DNA of 64,000 nt from Sphagnum compactum (lineage: Eukaryota; Bryophyta; Sphagnopsida; Sphagnales). Below, one piece after another: positions 23,700 through 36,600 of this stretch; position 1 is the stretch's first letter; each line of letters begins with the position of its first letter. The notes under the pieces were generated by a model. That model was not told where the DNA came from. It made no database searches and saw only the letters and a list, made by a program, of their open reading frames with translations. The position numbers and the translations under genes were made by a program. The stretch is from contig OZ234498.1 in the NCBI GenBank assembly GCA_965153455.1, positions 930,001 through 994,000 on the forward strand, in the 5' to 3' direction.

Positions 23700-25340
23700 T
23701 TGAACTTTGAACTGACCAGAAGTAATGGATTCTGAAATCTTTGAGAACTAGATTGCACTATGTAGTATGTACATAGGATTGAAGTCAACACATAGCAGTG
23801 AATCCATGTTCTGTTGTATCTTCACGAACTTAACACCCATCCCTCCTCGCCCACTCAGCACCGTCCAGGGCACCATGCAGGATGGATCCTTTGTGAACAG
23901 GAAATACTTTCTCATGTATTCCTGTCCCATAGCTTACCACAATGGTTTCGTTAGCCATGTACGAACTATCCATGGGCCACAGTGAACCAGCACTGACCAT
24001 TGCACCATCCACTGGATGCCCACTATTACTCAGTTGTGGATGAACCTCAACTGAGTTAATCTTTGCTTTCACGTTGGTAACCAATTCTGGAAGAAGTAGG
24101 TCTCAGATACAGGTAGATAGGTAGGAAAATAGGTAACTACTAGGTAAGTAGATGGTTTATCCAGAGATAATGCCTGTTTTTACTACCTATCTACTAACAA
24201 CCCACTTATGAGTCCTTAATATGTAAGTAGTAAGAAGAAGCACCGAACTAACCACCATGATTAGCTAAGGAACTGGAACCCAACAGAAAACTGTTTCCTG
24301 ACTACTTAGCATCCATCCTTCACCGTGCACTGGTGGGTACTGGTTCACTGTGGCCCTATCCATGTGCAAATCCTACCTAGTAGCCACCAAGTACCTTACT
24401 TCCTTAACTACCTATATAGTAATACTTAAATTTCCTACCGACTTACCTATGATACTTACCCAGTAGCTACTTTATAGGTACCTAGGTAGTGTGAAGGGCA
24501 AGTAGGACTACTGGAAGGGTTCACAGCGTAAGTTACCAAGCAATATGGTTGTGGTTCATTGACAACCGAGTCATTTTGGGTTCCAATGGATGGTGCACTG
24601 GTGGGTGCTGGGTCACACAATCCCTCATCTTCCAGATGTCATCCAAGTAAAGTACACATGTGAGCAAAGAATTCCAGAAAGCAAGAACTGGGCTATCAAA
24701 GTAGAACCCAAGTTAATAGTTTTCCTTCACAATACTGACCTTACAAAAAGGGTTCAGCGAGATGCCGCTGTCAGCAAGCTCTGAAAGTGGGCACAGGGCA
24801 AGGATGCAGGCAGTGCGCTTGTACCCTTGCTCCAGGCCAGCCACTTTTGACGTGAGAGCGCTCCATTCATCTTCTGCCTTCATCTTGCGGTGTAACTACC
24901 CACCATCTCCGCTATCAGCCCATCAAAACCTTCTCACCCTTCCAAAATCTCCTCCTCAACACCAGCTGCTAGGTGTTTCAGGCAATGACAACAGGGCCTG
25001 CAACAGTATCGCTTACCTTCTACATGGTTTGCACAGAAGACCTAAGTTCAAATTTTCTGGCACTGTATGTAGAGTTGACATCTTTTGCAGTAAGTGAAGG
25101 AATCAAAATGCATTGGGTTAGGGGATTTGCACGAATCTACAGACGTGGAAAAAGCAGAGAGGTTGTTGTACCTTGCGAGCTTCTTCAGAACGTCCTTTAG
25201 GGTAAGTGTAGAAACACGTAGCTCTCAAGTAGGCAGCCGCTCGCAGCTGTTCTGGCGACTTCCCTTCTTTAAATTATAAGGCTTTGGAAATGAGTGAACA
25301 ATGGAAAACGGATTTGGCTACACTCAAAAGGACACAAAAT
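23700..25340. other. Unassigned region rich in TAGGTA motifs and shuffled duplicates
   Basis: Stretches at 24105-24200 and 24370-24500 are dense in TAGGTA and its complement TACCTA. A 40-bp block (GGTGCACTGGTGGGT-x-CTGGTTCACTGTGGCCC) occurs at about 24325-24363, partly at 24585-24620, and inverted at 23970-24015. An 84-codon open frame at 23830-24084 on the minus strand and short frames at 24760-25280 have no recognisable domain. Confidence 0.45.
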
Positions 25341-25344
25341 AAGT

Positions 25345-25620
25345 ACCCCCAGTTTATAATTGGGGTATTAGTCCAGGCCAAAAATTGTGACAAACAGTTT
25401 TGGAAATAGAAATTTCATGCAGCCAATGGGAAGGCTTAGCATACACTCAAAGTGCCTTGATTTTATTTTTTTAAGTTTTGGGTTTGGGGGGGCGGAGGGG
25501 GGGGGGGGGGGACTTTTTCCTTTTTCCTTTGTTCCCATTAGGTTTTCACTATGTTCCCTAGGTTCCCAATGTGTTCCCCAAGGGTTTTTCCAATAGCACC
25601 TCATTGTAATCCCATATGTT
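25345..25620 (+). repeat. G-rich dispersed repeat, copy 2
   Basis: This is the best preserved copy: CCCCCAGTTTATAATTGGGG, TTAGTCCAGGCCAAAAATTG, AATAGAAATTTCATGCAGCC, a G run near 25484-25512 and GTTCCCAATGTGTTCCCC. The matching copies are at 16873 and 25845. Confidence 0.7.
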
Positions 25621-25844
25621 TAGCCCAAAGTCCTCCCCTTCTCACCTATAAAGGTGGTGCAAAGGGGGAGGAACTCCATCTTTCCATAGAATCTTCAATT
25701 TTGAGGAAACTCCATAGTTTCAATTTTATTTTTTGTGATGGGCGAACCAAATTGGCTCATTGCAAAAAAAAGAAAAAAAATTGGACTAGTGTGGCACCCC
25801 CAACTAATTAATATGAAACAGAAATAGGTAAACATGCTCTTAGG

Positions 25845-26150
25845 AAGGGGCATTAGCCCAGGCCAAAAATCGTGACAAACAATTTTAAGGAATAAAACTT
25901 TGATGTAGCCAATGAGACCACTTAACATGCACTTACACCCAAGTTCTTTTTCCTTTCAGAAAGGGGGTGGGGTTGGCGTCTTGTTCACAGTGTGTTTGCT
26001 CCAGGTCCAACGATGCTCTTAGTGTGTTCACCTTGGGGAGGGCAGGGGAGTAGGGTAAAGCCCAGGGACGAGGGACACTTGAAACAAGCTTGTAGTGTAC
26101 TTTGATGGTAGAAATAGTTATCAATTTGGGGCAAATTTGAAGCAAGAATT
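25845..26150 (+). repeat. G-rich dispersed repeat, copy 3
   Basis: It matches copy 2 over GGCATTAGCCCAGGCCAAAAATCG and TGACAAACAATTTT…GTAGCCAATGAGA, then a shorter G-rich block. It lies about 220 bases after copy 2 in the same orientation. From here to 27274 the DNA is AT-rich and shows only the repeat at 26600. Confidence 0.6.
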
Positions 26151-26599
26151 TCACTGTTTCAAAATAAGTTGATACCAGTGTTGGGTGGGCACCATATTTT
26201 TTGATACCTGTCGAATTCGGTTTTCACAAAATAAATTACAAAAGGTTCCAATTCTCACTTTTAAAAAAAAAACTTATACATCCGAGTCAGAGTATGAATC
26301 TTTTAATTAAAATTTTTTAACCGATTCTCATGATGCCGGTTCTTGTAAATCTGAGAACAGCCCAGTATCATTTGCCCATTCTCATCAATCTATTCTTTTT
26401 TCCACATAAAAACTTAAAACCAAAATTATAAACAAATTATTGATTTTATAATTTAAAAAAGAAATTTAAAACCATAGTTATCCATAAACTAAGGAAAACT
26501 TGCACCTGAACCCTGAGTTTAGTCATACATGGGATGAGATTTTTAAAAAACATTGCAAAAAAGGTACATTAGCATTAAAGGAGGCGTTGAAAATTGAAA

Positions 26600-26745
26600 T
26601 TCAGAAAACTGAGTTTCATCCTGTCTTTCCCTTTTTCTGAGCGCCTCCACTGCTGCTACAAATATTTTCACTGCTCTCAGTACTACAACTACGATAATTA
26701 GTTCGAACCTTATGCATTAAATGCATAATCTTGTTTAATGGTTGT
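26600..26745 (-). repeat. Dispersed repeat, inverted partner of 18355-18520
   Basis: Read on the minus strand it gives the same order of blocks as 18355-18520: TTATGCATTTAATGCATAAG, GTAGCAGCAGTGGAGGCGCT, then AAGACAGGATGAAACTCAG. Confidence 0.75.
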
Positions 26746-27274
26746 GCATTAAACCTTGTACACTGTATTTTGAGAACCTGACCCGGGTAAGGGATTTGAC
26801 CTCACCAAGGTCTCAATATTATTTTTATTTTTTGGGATTCAGTTCTCATTCATCCAGTTCTCATACAAGTGAGAACCGACGATCAGGGTTTCAGTTAGGA
26901 TATCACTGAAAGTGATATTTTGAGGGTTTCAAATAAAGATAATCAGATGATAACTGGGTACCCATCAAACATTGGTTGATACATTAGTATAAGGTGTCCT
27001 ATAATAGCACAATACTTTGTTGTAAGTCTAGTTTATTTCCCCTTCTTGCAAGAAATTTGTTTTTTTGAGTGTGGTTTGAAAAGTCCCGTTGGTGCTTGGG
27101 TGTTTGTTTTTTATTTGTTTGGTTTCCCTAGGGATGGGTAGTGGACTCAAAAACATTCGAGTTGGTTGTTGAACACTTTAGGGTTTTAGGCTTTTGGCAA
27201 AGTTTGTTGGTGAAGATGACTTTCGGAGTTTTGTCTTTGCATTCATGAAGGATGTCGACAATGGTGATCTTATA

Positions 27275-27471
27275 TGTTGGATGATAATTCAGCATTTAGA
27301 TTAACAAAACATAGCTTTATGAACAACTCTAATGAAAAGTTAAATCCTTTCATGTTTAAAATTTAAATTTTTTTAATTTCTCAATTTGATGATAATAAAC
27401 ATTATTTGTACATGTGTATATTTTTCTTTTTATCACATCATCCTAATGTTTGAATGATTAAAAAAATTTCA
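27275..27471 (+). repeat. 5' LTR of Copia-B
   Basis: It starts TGTTGGATGATAATTCAGCA and ends TTTCA two bases before the primer-binding site. Shared blocks with the right LTR include TGATGATAATTCA and TATCACATCATCCTAATGTT. Confidence 0.9.
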
Positions 27472-27473
27472 CA

Positions 27474-27485
27474 TGGTATTAGAGC
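27474..27485 (+). other. Primer-binding site of Copia-B
   Basis: TGGTATTAGAGC follows the left LTR with a two-base gap and is the initiator tRNA-Met primer site of plant copia elements. Confidence 0.88.
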
Positions 27486-27549
27486 AATTATAATCCATGA
27501 TCGTTAATCAATCTATAGCTCATTTGTTGTCAAATAAATAGAAGGGCAA

Positions 27550-28390
27550 GGTTAGTTCAAAGATTTCACCATATCCAAATGGCAATCTCTTCTTTTCATG
27601 CAACAAAGGTTTATTGAATTGATAAACTAAATAGCACAATTTTTTCCATTTGGTCCGTACAAATTGAAATGTTCTTAAGTAAATTTGATTTTTGGGGAGT
27701 GGTCAATGGACTAACCTTGACCCATGAATTATTGATCTAGTAGCTCAAGTTGCTTGGAAATCTAAAAATTTGAAAGCATGTTTGACTTGATTTTCCATTA
27801 TGATAATAGTCACACTCAATTGAACAGATTGCTCAAAGAATCTCAAGAAATTTTTGCCAAACTTAAATCAACTTGTGGACACAAACATAAAGCGATTCCC
27901 AAGTTGGGATCCATAAGCATGTGTTCTTCCTTTTATTATCTAAATCACAATCAATGATTGAGTTTTTAAAAGAGTGGCAAGGTGCATTAGCTGAGACTAT
28001 TAATGCAAGACTTGTAATTATTGAATCATTACAAGTTACATCACTCTTTACTCCACTACCACCTTCGTCGCGGCTATTTGTTATTAGTCAAAATAATACA
28101 TCAAATCAAACTCTTGTTAAATTATTGGGCAAGATTTTTCAAGAATTCACCATGAAACAAACATTAGATAACCATTATGGTAATTCTATCGCCTTGTTTG
28201 CTTGAAATAAGAGGAAGTTCAAAGATAATAAAAATTAAAATTTTCATAATTATTTTTCAAATAATGTTTGAACTATAAATACTAATAAAAAAATTTATAA
28301 GGATATGACCTATCATTATTGTGGGAAGAAATGCCACATAACCTTTACTTGCAAGAAACACAAATATGATTAAGCTAATGGGATCTTCAA
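27550..28390 (+). pseudogene. gag remnant of Copia-B
   Basis: Near 27620-27710 a frame reads KLNSTIFSIWSVQIEMFLSK, the conserved start of copia gag. The open stretch at 27921-28205 covers later gag helices (SMIEFLKEWQGALAETINAR). A CCHC zinc knuckle follows at about 28310-28360 (YHYCGKKCHITFTC), in which the first Cys has become Tyr. Stops separate the pieces. Confidence 0.75.
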
Positions 28391-28909
28391 ATCCCAAGCC
28401 AATGTTGCTACTACTACACAAGATAATTTTTTTTCCACCCTAACACAATTATTTGTTGGGGGGAGAAGTTGCATATGGTATTTAAATACATCACACAACT
28501 ACAACTGAACACATGACATAAAAAAGGGATTGGTTTAAATAATATCAATCAATGACCATTTCTCTCATAGTTTATATGGGAGATGATACTAAAAGACAAA
28601 TAATTGGTGTTGGCATGGTTTTGATACAAGTTTCTATCAGTCAAATATTACCAAGGTCACAAGTGTTATGCATGTGCAAACATTGAAGAAGAACCTATTA
28701 TTTGTTAGTAAACCACCAACAAAGGACATAACAACATGGAATTCTTTGGTAATCATAATGTCATCAAATCATTGAATCAAAATGGTAAACAATTTGTTTT
28801 CCATTGCCAACAGAAAGGCAATTGATATCCACTTGGTGTTGGTGTGGCAAGTTCTTCCAACAAATCCAATGTTACTTCAAGTATTTCTACCATTACCAAA
28901 ACAGCAACA

Positions 28910-29494
28910 TTGCAAAGTATCTTGTGGCATCATCAATTGGGGCATTTACATTTAAATGCCATCATACAGATACAAAATGGTGATGGGTATCAATAGAATG
29001 ATAACAAGCCTTCCCATATGTGAAGGATGCATACTTGAAAAACACCAGGTGTTAAATTTCCCCTCTAAATCCAATTCATGGTCAAAAAAATTATTGGAGT
29101 TGGTACACATAAACCTTTGTGGTCCGATGTAAACACCAACTCATGGTGGTGCCAAGTACCTTGTAGATTTCATCAATGAATATTTTTAGTTTACCATTGT
29201 TTATTTTGTTCACCAAAAATTGGAGATTTTTGCCAAATCCCAAACCTACAAAACTTTTGTGGAAAATCAAATTGACAAAAAAATCAAAATGCCTTGTTTT
29301 GATAATGGTGATGAATTTGCACCTAGGGAATTTAATGCACTTTGTGAACTACATGGAATTACTCAACAATTTACAAATTTTTATTCCTAACAACAAAATG
29401 GGTTTTCAAAATGAAAAAAATGGACTTTAATAGAATCTACCATGAATATGTTGTAATCGGCCAAGTTGTTGAAATCCTTTTAGGGAGAAGCAAG
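28910..29494 (+). pseudogene. Integrase remnant of Copia-B, left part
   Basis: Pre-integrase (LWHHQLGHLHLNAI, then CEGCILEKHQ) is followed by the integrase core. It includes a catalytic-Asp region (CFDNGDEF), the HGITQQF segment and a decayed QQNGF-x-ERKN motif. The reading can be followed to a Phe-stop-Gly-Glu-Ala (former FWGEA) at about 29478-29492, where plastid sequence begins. Confidence 0.8.
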
Positions 29495-29690
29495 CAGTTT
29501 AGCCTTAACTATTTCCAAAGTATTCCCTAATCAGCTATTCAAAACCTAAATAATCTTTGCCGATTTTACGAAATGCTATAGTTGTTCTAATTCTTCTCTT
29601 AGAAGTCATTCGTTGGGATTATACATTTTTTTATATCTTGAAGTGTAGCTGGATTATCCCAGCTGTTTTACCGAAAAATACAACCCGCAC

Positions 29691-29826
29691 GCACTCCCTT
29701 TCCGAAGTAAACTAGTAGGCGAAGCACTACACCTAAATTAATTAAATTTGTTTCTAATAAATTTGTGTTTAAGCCAAAATTTCCAGCAAGAGGCCAATAC
29801 CCTGGAGGAATCACCGAATTGATCAT
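29691..29826 (-). pseudogene. atpF: Plastid atpF exon 1 (ATP synthase CF0 subunit b), nuclear copy
   Basis: From ATG at 29826 the frame reads [20 protein letters not shown] and ends in LLVYFGKGV. These are the N terminus and membrane helix of the b stalk subunit of chloroplast ATP synthase. The exon is 136 bases (45 codons plus one base), and the next bases, GTGCGGGTTG, are a typical group II intron start. The rest of the intron continues leftwards to the insertion border; exon 2 is absent. The retained intron shows that transfer was from DNA or unspliced RNA. Confidence 0.88.
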
Positions 29827-30186
29827 AGTTTGTATACTCCTCTCCTATCATTAAGTTATCTAAGTTATACAGAGTTTTTCCCTTCTTTATTCAATCTTAC
29901 TCAAATTGTTCGTTAGTTTCAGATAGAAACTAACTCATTTATTTTTGGGTTTGGTACTCCCTCCACTCCCCCCCCCCGCAATACAATTGGATATACCCTT
30001 TTGTGTCCCGCTCCCTGTGATACAAAAATAGTAAATCCTTTTTATCGAAAAATACAAAGATATTTTATTTATTGTTCATTCTGATCAGTCCCTCCCTTAA
30101 TACAAGGAATTGATTGGTTAATTACTTATTTAGAAGAGGTTACTAATTTATAATTACGAGGTAGCCTTTGAACAAAAAATTAGTAA

Positions 30187-30480
<294 letters not shown>

Positions 30481-30974
30481 CTAATCTCCATTGCTTACTA
30501 ATATTTCTAATAAAACAAAATGTTGTTGGAAGCAGTTAATAACTTTAAATGTCTCTTATTGGACTTATTGGACTTATTGGAGTGGTAGTATCACTAAAAT
30601 ATAAAAGAGAGAGATATTATATCTCAACAATTATTTTGTTTTGGAGTCTTACTTAAAAAAGTCACACAAGCAAGATGGTATGAAATATTTCTAGGTAAGG
30701 TTCCATCCATATTTCTTGAATTCAAACAATCGGAGAAATTACTTCCTTGTTAGGGGATAAATTCCAAATTAACTTATTTTTATTTATAGATCGAATTGTC
30801 CGTACACCTCCGTATAATAATTCACTAATTATTAGTATTTTTATATCCCATTATTATACCCGATAAATTTATTTCTGATTTTGAAGATCCAAATATAATT
30901 TAAATGTATTTCGTCGTTTTTTTCATTGCAAAAGAGTCTTTAAAAACGGGGAAATTTTTATTTTTTTATTTTTT

Positions 30975-31146
30975 TAGCTAAAAATAGCTAAAGCAACAGT
31001 CGTATTAATATCATTGCTAGTTCTCCGTGGGGTAATTCAAAAACTCTCCAAGGAAGAAGAGCGCCTGACTGGTTCGAAACAAAAATAAATAGAAACATGG
31101 TTCCGATAAAAGGAACCCAAGGACGATATTCTTCTTCCCCTATTTG
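30975..31146 (-). pseudogene. atpI: Plastid atpI (ATP synthase CF0 subunit a), internal fragment
   Basis: Read on the minus strand, one frame gives [20 protein letters not shown], then [15 protein letters not shown] and, after a small deletion, [10 protein letters not shown]. This is the central part of ATP synthase subunit a. The fragment has lost its N-terminal third at the insertion border and its C-terminal part by an internal deletion. Confidence 0.88.
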
Positions 31147-31164
31147 GGGAACATGTTATCTTCA

Positions 31165-31500
31165 AAATTGGTCTTATACCTCTAGACCTTTAGTGGGCAA
31201 ACTCCATGTGAATGTTGGATGGGTAAAATAATTAATCTCCACCATCTCAAAATATTTGGTTGCACGTCATATGCCCATGTCCTTGATGACACACACAAAA
31301 AATTTGAACCGAAATCCATTTAATGTGTATTGGTTGGATATGGTGAAAATGTTGGTGTGAAGGGTTAAAATTATATAACATGGCCACATGAAAATCATTT
31401 TTTATTTGGGATATGATCTTTGGAGCAATATGTGGTATTATTTCCTAAATTCACAAATGTTTCTTCAACTTTCAATATTGTATCAGAGTTGGAAATAGAT
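31165..31500 (+). pseudogene. Integrase remnant of Copia-B, right part
   Basis: The integrase C-terminal region resumes with SGQTPCECWMGKI, NLHHLKIFGCTSYAHV and VLVGYGENVGVKG, the well-conserved copia segment before reverse transcriptase. Stops interrupt it. Together with 28910-29494 it forms one domain split by plastid DNA. Confidence 0.82.
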
Positions 31501-31829
31501 CCATTGTCGTTAATGGAAGACCAAACGTACCTATTACTTTGAAGATGGTTCTTTTCAACACCTGATTAAGGTGGCCTTCCTCCACTTCCTGCACCACCAT
31601 TAATGTTGCAACCTATAAGCCCAAGTATTCCTACATAATTTCTTTTTACTTTAGCATTGGTGCATTCTTCAAGTTATCTACCTTTTGATCTTAATGATAT
31701 ATATGAAAACATTCCAAGTCTTGATGCAAATTTTTACATGATTTCACATTGCACAATTGCCTTCCACCCAACCATTTAGAACCTCACAATGATTAACAAA
31801 AGGTCAATATCTTTCCATTACATATCAAA

Positions 31830-33340
31830 AAATGGATTTCACACAACCAAAACATAATTTCTTTGCACAAGCTCTTGCATTCGATGTTGGTGATTTAATT
31901 TCAATTGTCATTGTTTCATCCGCACTTGATGCTACACAATGGCAAGTTGCCTTGGACATTGGGTATCAATTTAAAAAATTTAATAATACATGGAGGTTAG
32001 AGGATCTACTTCCCAATAGATTAGTGGTTACTTGCAAGTGGTTTTTCAAGTGCAACCATTATGTTGATGCATGGAACCCTTGCCAAATACAAGGCTCAAC
32101 TTGTGGCTCAAGGATTTTTTCAAGTGGTAAGCTTTGATTATGGTGAAACTTTTTTCCTTGTGGTCAACATTATTTATCTTTGCATTTTCATTCCCTTAAT
32201 TGTCATCTACATCAAATGAATGTTCAAAAAGCTTTTTTATGTACCAAACACTTAGATATGTAATAACTTGTCAAGAAACTAAAATGTGTAGACTCTTGAA
32301 AACCTTATATTGGTTGAAACAAAGTCCTTGTATGTGGTATAAACAATTAAACACTCATCTTTTGCTTATAAGATACACCGAATGTCATGGAGATCCTAAT
32401 ATTTACATTCGAAGCCCAAAAGATGGAAATTTCATACTTTTCGGTTTATATGTTGATGATTTTATATTTATTTCATCTAACTTGCAATACTAGGAACAAT
32501 CCAAATTAGAATTAACCAATGAATTTGTAATGACTAACACTAGTGATTTATTTTATTGCATTGGTATTCAAGTGTTGCAGACAAGGGATCCAAATCCATT
32601 TTGCTCACCCATGGGAAGTACAATTTAGATGTCCTTACATAGTTTCACATGGTTGATATTAAGCCTATTTTTATCCCCATGTCCTTTGGAGTTAAGTTCA
32701 CAAAAGCATTGAATCCCATTACTTCTGTTGAACAACTTGAAATGCAAGATGTTCCATATGCAATTGTTGCTGGCAAACTTATGTATTTGGTCATTAGTAC
32801 TTGGCCATATCTTGCATATGTAGTTGGTTATTGTGTTCAATTTATGGCCAATCATGATCCCTTGCATTGGGCTATTATCAAATGCATCCTTCGTTACTTG
32901 AAACATTCCAATTCTTAAGGCATTTCCTACTTTGCACACGCCAAACAAAAATTCCTTTAAGGTTGGACAAATGTTGATTGGGTTAATGACCCTAAATTTC
33001 ATAAATCAATTTCTGGGTACGTTTTTTTACTTGGGGTGGGGGGGGGGGGGGGTGGGGACAATATCATGGCAAAGTAGAAAAAAAACCACAGTTTCTCTCT
33101 TTGTCATCTATAGAATTCGAATATGTATTTGTTGTTTTAACTACAAAAGAAATTGTGTGGCTTCATTAATTATTCAATGATTTATGGTTATTGCAATTAG
33201 AAGTTTTATCATTTCATTGTGATAATCAATCATGTATTGCTTTGATTTTAAATCCTTGATTCCATGATCACATGACCAAACATATTGAAATTCAATAACA
33301 TTTCCTTTGAAAAAAGGTGGAAAACAAGGAGCTTGGACAT
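31830..33340 (+). pseudogene. Reverse transcriptase and RNase H remnant of Copia-B
   Basis: The first reverse-transcriptase segment is at 31900-32130 (ATQWQVALDIGYQF, NRLVVTCKWFFK). The palm segment at 32280-32490 has LKTLYWLKQSPCMWYKQ and an intact LYVDDF active site. The connection follows at 32650-32920, and RNase H pieces at about 33060-33180 (SWQSRKKTTVS, then a former EAEY). Several stops and frameshifts make it inactive. A G run lies at about 33036-33051. Confidence 0.82.
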
Positions 33341-33457
33341 CTCATGGGCTAATGTTTTCACAAAGGCATTTCCAAAGCCTAAGCATGACATATGTTGTCA
33401 TGCAATTGGACTTAGACATTCAATAGAATAGTTCTAAACATTTTCATTAAGGGAGGG

Positions 33458-33653
33458 TGTTTGATGATAATTCAACATTTACTTATGAAAGACATGACTT
33501 TATGAAGAACTCTCATGAAGGATTAGAACTTTTCATGTTCTATAACTATTTTTTTTATCTCTTTCAATTTGATTACATAAAATTTATTCTTAAATGTGCA
33601 TATCTTTCTCTCTATCACATCATCCTAATGTTTGAGTGATTATATAATTATCA
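33458..33653 (+). repeat. 3' LTR of Copia-B
   Basis: It starts TGTTTGATGATAATTCAACA right after the purine tract AAGGGAGGG and ends ATTATCA. It pairs with 27275-27471. Confidence 0.9.
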
Positions 33654-36600
33654 TACTATATCCTGTGAAGTGTTTTAAGGATGTTGTAAGCATAGTTGTG
33701 GTTTTCTTTCTATGTTTGGTGGTGTGTGGCTAGAAATATAGTAATGATCTTGGTGTTGAGAAAATGGCAATGGAAATAAGGTTGATGGGATGAGACAAAT
33801 GGTGTGAAGGAGGAGGCAATAGATTTGTGTGTGAATGTGTAGAGATGACTGCTTTTTGTGGTTTTTATTTGTGAAGCATTTGAACCTCTTGGTTTGGTAT
33901 CCTTTTTTTTTCCATTGCATAACATGCAAACTGGCTAGGGACAAATGTAAATGATTATAAATTTTTTCTTTAATAATGACATGAGGGATGGAAATGATGA
34001 CCAAGTCTAAGTCCATGGTTTGCTAGGTCATTACTATTGCTAATAAAATATAAAATAGGTTGTGGAGTTTGGATACTTGCCATTTTATTGGTCTGTGCTT
34101 GTTCATGTTTAACAAATTCAAGAATTAAATTTATTTTGTTGGGGCATGGGGATGTTGTTTGGAAAATTGTGGGTGAGAAGGGTACATGGGAATTTGGTGC
34201 AAAATTGGAGAAGTCAAATAGTTTCTAGGTTTTGTTTTAAAAGGAAAATAATGTTTAGAGGAAAATTATGGCATAAACTTATGTTTTGAGAAATGAACTT
34301 GTAAGGAGTTTGGTGAAAGTGGTATGTCATTTGGACAAGTAGATTAGATAGGTGAACATTGGAATGTTTGATCCAATTCCATATGGAAAATATGTTGTGT
34401 GCTTAGTTGTTTATAAGTTATTTGACATTTTGACACTTTTGTTTATTCAACATTGAAATGCAAGTTGTTGACTAATGGTGATGGAGTTGGGTTTTTTTGT
34501 GACTAAAGAATATGCTCTATTCAACATAATAAAGATGTTATGTGAGTGATGATGTTGCACAAATGATATTCTACTCATTGTGTTAGGTTTCAAGCCCCTT
34601 CCGATTTGGTATTAAATCAATATGTGAATTTGAGATACATGGGCATAAAATGATATATATAAATGAAGATGGAAGTGGAAGTCTTGCACAATGTTAAGTT
34701 CAAATGAAGGTGACATACTTGTAGTTGAGGAAAGAAATTTGCAAATGACTTATGAAAAACATGTTATACAATTGTTTGATTACCCTTTGAAAGGTAATAA
34801 GCAAGATTAGGTCTTGTCATTCTACATATTTCAAGTTTTTCATCTTTGAGGATAGTTGGTATCAATCATAAATGTGCACAAATCAAAGATTTATCCATTA
34901 GCCATTAATTTAATTCATAATGAGTTTTTCACTCATGTTGAAGTACGGGCAATGTTTAGAAATGGAGAGCTATAATGGATCACCTTTGCACTATTCTTGG
35001 GAAGACCATTTTACTACAATTTATGTTTAAAACATATGTTCAAATTCACAAACAACAATTCATCATTCGACAACTTGAAGATATCAAGATTTTAATTATT
35101 GTTTATTTTTAAGAACATTATGTGTAATTCTTTGCATCCAGATTAAAATATTTGTTTCAACAAGACAAGATTTAAAGAATTAAACATTTTGGTTTTGAAT
35201 CAAATTCACTCACTTATGAACTTTCGCAAATTTAGGACAAATTTTGTACGTCAAAAGATGTTGATGTTATTGTAACGGTGTGTACAATTCAACGATCCTT
35301 AAAGAAAAATAGCATAAAGTTCATATGAACAAAAACCCAACTAGAAAATTTTCAAAACATGCTTTGAACCAAAAAATTTTGAATATAAAAAAAAACTCCA
35401 TTAAAAAGGACTTAAGTATGAAGATAAGGTTTAATTTTGACCTTTTAAAAGTCCATAACAAAAATTTGGTTAAGGTTTTTGGGGGAAAGGGTTTAAAATA
35501 TGACTTTATTATTTTGTTTCTCAACACATATTCAATCATGATCAATAATTTGGAATGAAATTCAATATGAATACCTCATTTTTTTGAGATTTCAATTACT
35601 TGACTGGAATCCATATTTTGAAAATTTAAAGGTCCATACTACTTACAGTGAATGCATTATTTTCAAAATTATTATAAAGATGTCTTCAAAACCAAGTTGT
35701 TAATTTAGTTCAATGATTTTCAATTAAAAAATTTAAGATTAAATTATTCTTCATAAACATTTAAACACATTGCATCTATCATAATTCGTCACTATGACAA
35801 TAAAAAAAAACCATTAGAACTTGCATTCATTTTGAACAATAAGGTAGGTGACGATGAAAAAAATGCATCCATGAACAATGAACCATATTACATAAGATAT
35901 CTAAACCTCATAATTCATTAACAAATTCTTGATTACATTTAATGACCCTGTGTTGGGCTTAGTTGTTAGACATCATTTGTGACAGTGTGTTATGTAAAAG
36001 TACCTTTTAAGGTTGGGTGGTAATTATATTATTTTTAATGTCAAAATTTCTAAATATTACTTATTGAGCTGTTGAAAATAAAAATAATTACTTGATTCTT
36101 ATTGTTGAAAATTTGGGAACTTGAAACAATTGTTGTATTCAAGGTTTAGTGTTTTTTTTTTGGCTAGTCAACATCTAATAATAAGTAGGTGATTTACTAG
36201 TCATTTATGCACCTATGTTGAGTAGCAAGTCCAATATACAGTATGACTCACTTAAGTTGTTGGATACAATGGAATTGATGATGCTTGCAAGCAATAATTG
36301 TGAGGAGGAAAGGAAATCATGTAACATTTTTCTAAAAAGGAAATCTATTCATGGACATTAAGTGCAATTCTTAGTCATCATGATTGAAAATTTTCATTTT
36401 GGCATACTATCAAGGTGAGAATCACATGAATCACCGCTTTTATTGCCAAGCTTGGTTATATATATAATATATTGTAGTTGAACCATTTGAACACACAACA
36501 CAATGGATTCTTCAGTAAGTTGAAATTTGAGGTATTTGACCTTCCATCTTGTTTTGAGTTCACATTGAAGGGCTTCTCATTGGCCTTTGTGATTAAGGAC

